Origin: an uncultured Fibrobacter sp.
Lineage (GTDB): Bacteria; Fibrobacterota; Fibrobacteria; Fibrobacterales; Fibrobacteraceae
Direction: 5' to 3'
Assembly: GCF_900316465.1 (NCBI RefSeq)
Contig: NZ_ONDD01000029.1
Span: forward strand, 1 to 28,738
DNA: 28,738 nt
Part shown: piece by piece, positions 23,152 to 28,738 of the stretch
Position numbering within the stretch: position 1 is the stretch's first letter
Layout of the letters: every line of letters begins with the position of its first letter
Notes under the pieces: model-generated
Database searches by the model: none
The model's input: only the letters and a program-made list of their open reading frames with translations
Told to the model about the DNA's origin: nothing
Position numbers and translations under genes: made by a program

Positions 23152-24927
23152 TTAGTCCTTATACATCTTTTCAATTTCTTCGGCGTACCGCGCTTCGGCG
23201 ACGGTGCGCCGAATTTTTAAGGTGGGCGTCAAAAGCCCCGATTCAACGGTGAGTTCATCACCGATCAAAGTCCACTTGCGGATTTGTTCCCAATGGTTCA
23301 ATTTGCTATTAACACGCTCGACATGGCGGTTTATAGATTCAAAAATTCGCTTGGACTTTAACGCCTTCTCGACGCTAAAATCTTTGCCCGTGCGCTGCAG
23401 GAATCGCTTGGCATTCACCGAATTCAAGAAGATCAACGCCGAAGCGAACTTGCGGTCGTTTGCAATCACGAGCGCCTGTTCCACCAGAACATGGCGACCG
23501 AGTTCCAGTTCAATCGGATTCGGGCTCACGTACTTGCCCGTACTCGTTTTCAAAAGTTCCTTGAGGCGCCCTGTCAAGTACAAATAGCCGTCGCGGTCAA
23601 AGTAGCCTTGGTCGCCCGTTTTAAAGAAACCGTCTTCGGTAAAGATATCCTTGTTCAAGTCGGGCCGATTGCGATAGCCCTTGAACACGCTTTCGCCTTT
23701 AACAAGGACCTCGCTGTGTTCGCCAATTTTCACCTGCAAGTGCGAAAGCGGAAGCCCAACGCTCCCTGGCCGCGCCATTCCGAGCTTATTCACGCTCACC
23801 ACCGGCGAACATTCCGTAAGCCCGTAGCCTTCGGTTACGTTAATGCCCACATTCAAAAGGAACCTGCAAATAGACTTGTTCAAAGCCCCGCCGCCCGAAA
23901 TCACCGTACGGAAATTACCGCCCAAGGCATCGCGCAACTTGCTATAAACAAGCCTGTCGTAGATTTTAGCGAGAAGGCCTCTCTTTTCGAGCGGATTATG
24001 CCTTTTGGCATACGAAATCGCATGTACAAAAAAACGCTTCTGAATCCCGTGCATTTTTTCGCCGGCAACCGTCATGCTTTCAAACAGGCGTTCCAAAATA
24101 CGCGGCACCACCGTCATGACCGTCGGGTGAATTTCACGAATGATTTCAGCTGTGTGGCGCGGAGAATCCACAAAGTAAACCTTGATTCCGCACAACGTAT
24201 AAAAATAAATCGTCATGCGTTCAAAGGCATGCGCCACAGGCAGTATGACCAAGGCGCAATCCGACTCGCGATTCAAACGCAAAAAATCCCGCTTGATAAC
24301 CTGGATTTGCGAAATCATGTTCCGATGCGTGAGTTCAACGCCCTTCGGAACCCCAGTCGAACCGCTGGTATAAAGAATCGAGAACACATCGTCCGGATTC
24401 AGCGAATGCATCTGCTGGTTCAGCCAAAACGAAGATTCCGGCTCCCGCGACAGCACTTCGCCTTCTTTCACAAGATCTTCCCAGTAGACTCCATTCGGCG
24501 GGAGTTCGGACTTTTTGTCAATACAGATGACCACTTTAAATCGCGGCATCAAGGCGCCAATGGAAGGATCCAAGTCCGAAAGCATGTTCAGCACAAGCAC
24601 CTGCACCGAGGCGTCATCGCACTGGTAATTGAAATTCTCGGCCGAAATATTCGGGAAAAGGGGCACCACCTTCGCTTGGTTCAACTGCGTGGCCACATCG
24701 GCCATGATCCATTCCGGGCAACTTTCGGCCACAATCCCGATACTTTTACCCGCCACAAGTCCGCGGGCCCTAAAGGCAAGGGCCAGATACTGGGTCTCTC
24801 GACGGAGGCGTCGTCCCGTAAAATTGATCCATTTCCCGTGTTTACGATGGGACCACCCTGCGAAATTCTCTCTATCGCAGTTTGCAAAAAACAGATGCGC
24901 AAGCGATGTGTATTGCAGCGGTTCCAT
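23152..24927 (-). CDS. Long-chain fatty-acid--CoA ligase (AMP-forming)
   Basis: Adenylate-forming enzyme of 591 residues that activates fatty acids to acyl-CoA at the inner membrane face. The ATP-binding P-loop is LYTSGSTGVPKGVELTHRNM, with VILPVAHAFER and the second core motif NVTEGYGLTECSPVVSVNKL. The adenylation/hinge motifs are TGDQGYFDRDGYLYLTGRLK and ELLKTSTGKYVSP. The ending (SGLLTPTLKIRR) matches the FAA1/FadD15 group of long-chain acyl-CoA synthetases. Chain-length preference cannot be read from sequence, so no symbol is given. In a Fibrobacter it is more likely to serve phospholipid remodelling or salvage than beta-oxidation; this is inference. It is transcribed divergently from sstT and is probably a single-gene unit. 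Confidence 0.92.
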   Translation of the reverse strand: MEPLQYTSLAHLFFANCDRENFAGWSHRKHGKWINFTGRRLRRETQYLALAFRARGLVAGKSIGIVAESCPEWIMADVATQLNQAKVVPLFPNISAENFNYQCDDASVQVLVLNMLSDLDPSIGALMPRFKVVICIDKKSELPPNGVYWEDLVKEGEVLSREPESSFWLNQQMHSLNPDDVFSILYTSGSTGVPKGVELTHRNMISQIQVIKRDFLRLNRESDCALVILPVAHAFERMTIYFYTLCGIKVYFVDSPRHTAEIIREIHPTVMTVVPRILERLFESMTVAGEKMHGIQKRFFVHAISYAKRHNPLEKRGLLAKIYDRLVYSKLRDALGGNFRTVISGGGALNKSICRFLLNVGINVTEGYGLTECSPVVSVNKLGMARPGSVGLPLSHLQVKIGEHSEVLVKGESVFKGYRNRPDLNKDIFTEDGFFKTGDQGYFDRDGYLYLTGRLKELLKTSTGKYVSPNPIELELGRHVLVEQALVIANDRKFASALIFLNSVNAKRFLQRTGKDFSVEKALKSKRIFESINRHVERVNSKLNHWEQIRKWTLIGDELTVESGLLTPTLKIRRTVAEARYAEEIEKMYKD

Positions 24928-25013
24928 ACAAAATACCCTGTCTTTATCGATTAAAATACATTTATTACACGGAATTTTTCTGTTATTTTTATCACAAATC
25001 CCCTTTTTTTCTT

Positions 25014-25060
25014 TATATTTGTGCTATAGGGTTAGTTTATCTGTTTGAATCAAAGGGATG
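25014..25060 (+). promoter_or_regulatory. sstT promoter and ribosome site
   Basis: TATATTTG (25014-25021) is a perfect TAnnTTTG box. About 35 nt downstream AAAGGGA precedes ATG 25063 by 5-6 nt. The upstream strand is T-rich (a run of eight T at 25003-25010). Confidence 0.6.
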
Positions 25061-25062
25061 AT

Positions 25063-26304
25063 ATGTTCAAAAAGATTCTTGATAAATACAACGGCGTTAA
25101 GCTGAACTACCGTATCTGTATTGCCATCGTCATTGGCACTCTCCTCGGAATCCTACTCCCTGGACAAAAATGGATTGGCGAACTGGGCGTCCTGTTTGTA
25201 GGCGCCATGAAGGGCATTGCCCCAATTCTCGTGTTCGTATTGATCGTAAACTCGCTTTCTGCAGGCAAGACCTCGCTTGACCGACGATTCGGAAAGGCAT
25301 TCGCCTATTACATGGTCAGCACCGTATTGGCCTCCGTTGTCGCAGTCAGTGCCAGTTTCTTGTTCCCGCAGAACCTGCAACTAGCACAAGAAGCTACTAC
25401 CTCCGCCACATTGCCCAAAGGCATCGGCGAAATCCTGAACAACTTGCTCGTCCGTGCGGTTTCGAACCCCTTCGAAGCCATTACCGAGGCAAACTATATC
25501 GGTATTCTCGTGTGGGCAATCATTTTCGGTTTTGCCATCAAGATTCACGCCAGCGATTCTACCAAGGAACTCCTGCAAGACGTTACCAAGTCCGTCACGG
25601 CCATTGTCCATTGGCTCATTAATTTGGCACCACTCGGTATTATCGGCTTGATTCATTCTTCCATTGCCGCCAACGGTATCGGAATTTTCAAGACCTACGG
25701 CATGCTGATTGCCGTCCTTGCCGGCGCCATGGTCTTTACCACCTTCATTATTGCACCGCTGGTCATCAGTTTTGCCATTAAGCAAGACCCCTACCCGCTC
25801 GTGATTTACTGTCTCAAAGAAAGCGGCATCACCGCCCTCTTTACTCGAAGCTCGGCAGCCAACATTCCCGTGAACATGGATGTCTGCGAAAAGCTCAAGC
25901 TCGACCGTGAATTCTATTCAGTTTCGATTCCGCTGGGGGCGACCATCAACATGAACGGAGCCGCCATCACGATTGCCATTATGACCTTGGCCGCCGCCAA
26001 TACGCTCGGCATTTCGGTCAGTTTCCCGACAGCCCTGATGCTTTGCATCATCGCCAGTATCGGTGCTTGCGGTGCAAGCGGTATTGCAGGCGGTTCCCTG
26101 TTCCTGATTCCTATGGCCTGCTCCTTCCTCGGCATTTCAAACGATGTCGCCATGCAGGTCGTCGCAGTCGGATTTATCATTGGTGCTGTCCAGGATAGCC
26201 TTGAAACCGCCCTCAACTCTTCGACCGACGTGATGTACACCGCCGCGGCCGAATACAGCGGATGGGTCGCCGAAGGCAAACACCTCCCCCGCCGTTTCCG
26301 CTAA
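25063..26304 (+). CDS. sstT: Serine/threonine:sodium symporter
   Basis: A 413-residue inner-membrane transporter of the dicarboxylate/amino acid:cation symporter family that imports serine and threonine with Na+. It matches SstT across its length. Conserved stretches are LFVGAMKGIAPILVFVLIVN, NYIGILVWAIIFGFAIK and FTRSSAANIPVNMDVCEKLK (the Ser-rich re-entrant hairpin 1). They continue with YSVSIPLGATINMNGAAITI (the NMxG cation site), CGASGIAGGSLFLIPMAC and GAVQDSLETALNSSTDV (hairpin 2 and substrate site). ATG 25063 has a good ribosome site; the in-frame TTG 25045 does not. It follows a perfect promoter box and is ended by a hairpin. With serA nearby, both synthesis and uptake of serine are encoded in this stretch, though in separate units. 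Confidence 0.95.
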   Translation: MFKKILDKYNGVKLNYRICIAIVIGTLLGILLPGQKWIGELGVLFVGAMKGIAPILVFVLIVNSLSAGKTSLDRRFGKAFAYYMVSTVLASVVAVSASFLFPQNLQLAQEATTSATLPKGIGEILNNLLVRAVSNPFEAITEANYIGILVWAIIFGFAIKIHASDSTKELLQDVTKSVTAIVHWLINLAPLGIIGLIHSSIAANGIGIFKTYGMLIAVLAGAMVFTTFIIAPLVISFAIKQDPYPLVIYCLKESGITALFTRSSAANIPVNMDVCEKLKLDREFYSVSIPLGATINMNGAAITIAIMTLAAANTLGISVSFPTALMLCIIASIGACGASGIAGGSLFLIPMACSFLGISNDVAMQVVAVGFIIGAVQDSLETALNSSTDVMYTAAAEYSGWVAEGKHLPRRFR

Positions 26305-26314
26305 TAAGAACTTT

Positions 26315-26348
26315 GATAGCCGGCCTAAAAAGCCGGCTATTCTAATTT
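26315..26348 (+). terminator. Hairpin terminator of sstT
   Basis: ATAGCCGGC / GCCGGCTAT (26316-26340), a 9-bp perfect stem with a 7-nt loop, followed by the weak tract TCTAATTT. The strong GC stem compensates for the poor T-run. It lies 11 bp after the stop codon. Confidence 0.75.
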
Positions 26349-26407
26349 GAAATAACTTTTTTTTATTACAATGAGGGTTAGGGCACCCGCTTTACGTAAA
26401 AATATGT

Positions 26408-26425
26408 TATCTTCTTTTCTAGGAG
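26408..26425 (+). promoter_or_regulatory. Promoter box and ribosome site of the GGDEF gene
   Basis: TATCTTCT (26408-26415), a looser version of the local box, is followed closely by AGGAG (26421-26425) and ATG 26432. The leader would be very short, with the ribosome site near the 5' end of the message. Confidence 0.4.
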
Positions 26426-26431
26426 AAAACG

Positions 26432-27829
26432 ATGGCAGCGTACAAAAGACCTATCCATAGAAGCCTTGTTCTTGGAAGCGCGGTATTTATCGCGTTCATG
26501 TGTTTTTTGCTTTCGATTCAAGCTTACCTCACCTATTCAAGGTCGATGTACGAACGTTACGACGACAAGCTTGACGATATTCTGAACTACGCCACAAAGC
26601 ATGTCGACCTAGACGACCTTTACGAATGCGTCATCAAGGGTGAAAAGAGCGAAAAATACAATCAATTTCAAGCATTGCTCAATGGCATGGTAGACGAATT
26701 TGAACTGTTCTACCTTTACTCCGTTTTTGTCCGCGACAAGCTGATGGTCAACATTTGCTCGGCAACTAGCGCCGAAGAACGGGCCAAAGGCGAAGAGGAC
26801 ATGCCCCTGCTCGACACAAGCGCCGCCTACCCGGAAGAAGAACTCAAGAAGTTCTCCATCGCTACCGCCAAAGACGAAATCTCGTATTTTGAAGAAAATT
26901 CCGAATGGGGTTACGCCTACACAGCCTGTAAGCCACTCGTTAATTCAACAGGCGTCCACTTCGGTCTTCTATGTGCAGACATTTCTATCAACGAACTCCA
27001 CAAAACTGTTCATGATTACGTTTTATACAACGTGATTCTGTCCTTATGCCTTGGTCTTTTATTTGGACTTATCTTGATTGTCTGGCTGCGCCATAACGTG
27101 ACAGGCCCGATTCTCGCTCTCGAAAAGAGCGCCCGTCGATTCGCCGAAAAAAGCCGCAATAAAAAGAAAGACCCCAAGGACCTCGTATTCGACGCCCCCG
27201 ATATCAATACGCATAACGAAGTCGAATCGCTCTCGATTGCTATTGCCCAGATGTCCAAAGACATGAAGACATACGTCGAAGACATCCTGGAAGCCGAAGA
27301 AACCGTAAAGACGGCCCAAGAAGAAGCCGCCACCATGACCATGCTCGCCTACAAGGACGCGCTGACGCATGTGGGTTCTAAGATTGCCTACGACAATTCG
27401 GCTCGAACGCTTGAAAAAGACTTGAAGGAAAAACTCGTCACCGAATTTGGCATCGCCATGATTGACTTGAACAATCTGAAGGTGATTAACGACAGCTATG
27501 GTCACGCAAACGGCAACCTCTACATCGCAGGCGCCTGCCATATCATCTGTACAATCTTCAGGCATTCTCCGGTGTTCCGCGTAGGCGGCGACGAATTCGT
27601 TGTAATTCTCAAGAATAGCGACTACGAACAGCGCAACGAGCTCATTGATTCCGCCAACAAAAAATTCTATGAAACCGAAAACGACATGTCCAGGGAACCC
27701 TGGGAACGCTACTCGGTCGCAATCGGCTTGGCAGAATACAATAGCGGCGACACCGTCGATTCCGTGGGCAAACGCGCCGACGAAAACATGTACCAGAACA
27801 AGCAGAAGATGAAGAAAGCCAGAACTTAG
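26432..27829 (+). CDS. Membrane diguanylate cyclase: periplasmic sensor, HAMP, GGDEF
   Basis: 465 residues. TM1 (about 13-33, AVFIAFMCFLLSIQAYL) is followed by a periplasmic sensor of about 160 residues (34-195, Cache-like in layout), TM2 (about 197-220, VILSLCLGLLFGLILIVWL), a HAMP segment, a coiled-coil (DILEAEETVKTAQEEAATM) and a GGDEF domain. The last opens with YKDALTHVGSKIAYD (a variant of D.LTGL.NR), then MIDLNNLKVINDSYGHANGN and the active-site RVGGDEF near 385-389, all intact. The allosteric I-site (RxxD five residues before GGDEF) is absent: the aligned residues are FRHS. It therefore probably makes c-di-GMP without the usual product inhibition. It may share a transcript with the next gene, 39 bp away, though that gene has its own promoter-like box. 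Confidence 0.9.
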   Translation: MAAYKRPIHRSLVLGSAVFIAFMCFLLSIQAYLTYSRSMYERYDDKLDDILNYATKHVDLDDLYECVIKGEKSEKYNQFQALLNGMVDEFELFYLYSVFVRDKLMVNICSATSAEERAKGEEDMPLLDTSAAYPEEELKKFSIATAKDEISYFEENSEWGYAYTACKPLVNSTGVHFGLLCADISINELHKTVHDYVLYNVILSLCLGLLFGLILIVWLRHNVTGPILALEKSARRFAEKSRNKKKDPKDLVFDAPDINTHNEVESLSIAIAQMSKDMKTYVEDILEAEETVKTAQEEAATMTMLAYKDALTHVGSKIAYDNSARTLEKDLKEKLVTEFGIAMIDLNNLKVINDSYGHANGNLYIAGACHIICTIFRHSPVFRVGGDEFVVILKNSDYEQRNELIDSANKKFYETENDMSREPWERYSVAIGLAEYNSGDTVDSVGKRADENMYQNKQKMKKART

Positions 27830-27854
27830 TCGGTTAACCTAGGTTCTAAAATTC

Positions 27855-27862
27855 TATCTTTC
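27855..27862 (+). promoter_or_regulatory. Promoter box of the last membrane protein (possible leaderless start)
   Basis: TATCTTTC lies 6 nt before ATG 27869, the same arrangement as at ispG. No ribosome site is seen between the box and the ATG. Confidence 0.45.
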
Positions 27863-27868
27863 TTCGCA

Positions 27869-28660
27869 ATGTTTGATGTACTGAATCTGAATTTTTCCTT
27901 CTACGACTGGCTGCTGATTTTCATGGTCACGGCGCTCGGCACCTTGAGCGCCTATTTAAAAGACCCGCAACTTAAAGCAGTCACAGCCACCATTCCTATT
28001 CCCTGCGGTTTTGCCTACATTGCAGTCGGGCTCCCGATGGGCACGGCGAATGCGATTTCTGGATTCATGTGCTTTCTGTATGTGCATATCGTGCGCATTC
28101 TGCATTATAAGGTCAAAGTTCCTATTGTGCCAAGCATTATCGCAGGGCTAGCCTTCTTTGTGGCCCTCGGCACGTTCCTCATGCCGCGCATTCCCGATAC
28201 CGAAGCCTCGTTTATTGGCGCATGTGCGTTTGACTTTATCGTGGGAATCATCTTTTTCCAGAAACAGAGTTACAAGTCCGGCGTGCGCTACAAGACTCCC
28301 CTGCCCGTTTATATCAAGGCCCCCGCCATTGCAGCCGTGGTCAGCGGACTTATGCTGATCAAGCGCCTGATGGGCGGATTCTGCACCAGCTTCCCGATGA
28401 TGAATTCAATCGTGAGCTATGAAAGTCGCTATTCCTTAGGCGACCAGTGCCGACAACTCCCGCTGTTCTTGATAGCTGGGCCTGTGATGTTTGTAGAAAT
28501 GCGCTACCTAGAAATCGGCCTCGGGCTCAACCACTGGATTGTACTTTTGTGCGGATACATTCTGTTTGCCACCATTTACTGGCCACTGAATAAAGAACTC
28601 AAACGCAGGAATGAACAAGCCGAAAAAAGTTACAGCGAAGTTCCTGCGTCCAAGCAATAA
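27869..28660 (+). CDS. Polytopic membrane protein of unknown function
   Basis: A 263-residue protein with roughly seven or eight hydrophobic segments, the first at about residues 12-30 (DWLLIFMVTALGTLSAYL), then AVTATIPIPCGFAYIAVGL, SIIAGLAFFVALGTFLM, ACAFDFIVGIIFF, IKAPAIAAVVSGLMLI, LFLIAGPVMFVEM and HWIVLLCGYILFATIYW. The charged C-terminal tail (ELKRRNEQAEKSYSE) is probably cytoplasmic. I recognise no family, and no catalytic motif stands out. The segment IPIPCGFAYIAVGLPMG between helices is Gly/Pro-rich as in transporters. It sits 39 bp behind the diguanylate cyclase; a functional link is only a positional guess. Confidence 0.75.
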   Translation: MFDVLNLNFSFYDWLLIFMVTALGTLSAYLKDPQLKAVTATIPIPCGFAYIAVGLPMGTANAISGFMCFLYVHIVRILHYKVKVPIVPSIIAGLAFFVALGTFLMPRIPDTEASFIGACAFDFIVGIIFFQKQSYKSGVRYKTPLPVYIKAPAIAAVVSGLMLIKRLMGGFCTSFPMMNSIVSYESRYSLGDQCRQLPLFLIAGPVMFVEMRYLEIGLGLNHWIVLLCGYILFATIYWPLNKELKRRNEQAEKSYSEVPASKQ

Positions 28661-28691
28661 TTCAGCTGGAACAGGCCCGTTTTCAGCACTG

Positions 28692-28722
28692 TTAGGCACT
28701 ATTTACAATAGTTTTAGCCTAA
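28692..28722. terminator. Hairpin after the last gene
   Basis: TTAGGC-ACTAT-ttaca-ATAGT-ttta-GCCTAA forms an 11-bp stem interrupted by a 4-nt bulge. It lies 31 bp after the stop at 28660. No T-run follows, so termination is possible but weakly supported. TATATTCA at 28729-28736 could be a promoter box for a gene beyond the right edge. Confidence 0.45.
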
Positions 28723-28738
28723 ATTATGTATATTCAAA

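Noticed and set aside
1..28738. CRISPR array, tRNA/rRNA genes, prophage or insertion sequence
   Set aside because: No regularly spaced repeats, no cloverleaf sequences noticed, and no transposase, integrase or phage genes; intergenic gaps are all about 300 bp or shorter.

Overview
The window looks like chromosomal DNA of a Fibrobacter species (phylum Fibrobacterota), possibly from a metagenome-derived contig. The strongest sign is a pair of adjacent lipoprotein genes carrying the FISUMP domain (Fibrobacter succinogenes major paralogous domain: WMAENL, CPEGWRLPT, GFNAxPAG, SVRCI signatures). Supporting signs are the AAG/GAA-rich codon use and a recurrent promoter box of the form TAnnTTTr, like that of the related Bacteroidota. 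There are no tRNA or rRNA genes, no CRISPR array and no insertion sequence. Almost everything is coding and tightly packed.

Layout: (1) 1-1606: a fragment of an unidentified minus-strand gene abuts a 5'-truncated NCS2 purine permease that also has an internal TAG; this is a broken or chimeric junction. (2) argH (1670-3094). (3) A five-gene minus-strand operon (8360 down to 3101): a two-domain FISUMP lipoprotein, a one-domain FISUMP lipoprotein, a small GAN-motif lipoprotein, and two tandem paralogous proteins with a helical N-terminal half and a probable outer-membrane beta-barrel. This is the least explained and most lineage-specific part. (4) glyQS (minus), then an M23/LysM envelope lipoprotein and a dihydrouridine synthase (plus). 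(5) A CPA-type antiporter (minus), divergent from an orphan type IV/II pseudopilin (plus). (6) thiH (minus), divergent from rpsO-pnp (plus). (7) A 7TM/HD-GYP c-di-GMP phosphodiesterase, long-form ispG and serA (plus). (8) A long-chain acyl-CoA synthetase (minus), divergent from sstT, then a GGDEF diguanylate cyclase and an unknown polytopic membrane protein (plus).

Regulation: near-identical boxes (TATATTTA, TATATTTG, TATCTTTG) precede most transcription units. For ispG, the pilin and the last membrane protein the box is only 4-6 nt from the ATG, suggesting leaderless mRNAs. Convergent gene pairs are separated by only 0-10 bp. Hairpin terminators are clear after glyQS, pnp, serA and sstT.

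Functional threads are amino-acid metabolism (argH, serA, sstT), tRNA/ribosome/RNA turnover (glyQS, dus, rpsO, pnp), cofactor/isoprenoid synthesis (thiH, ispG), c-di-GMP signalling (one synthase, one hydrolase) and a lineage-specific cell-surface cluster.
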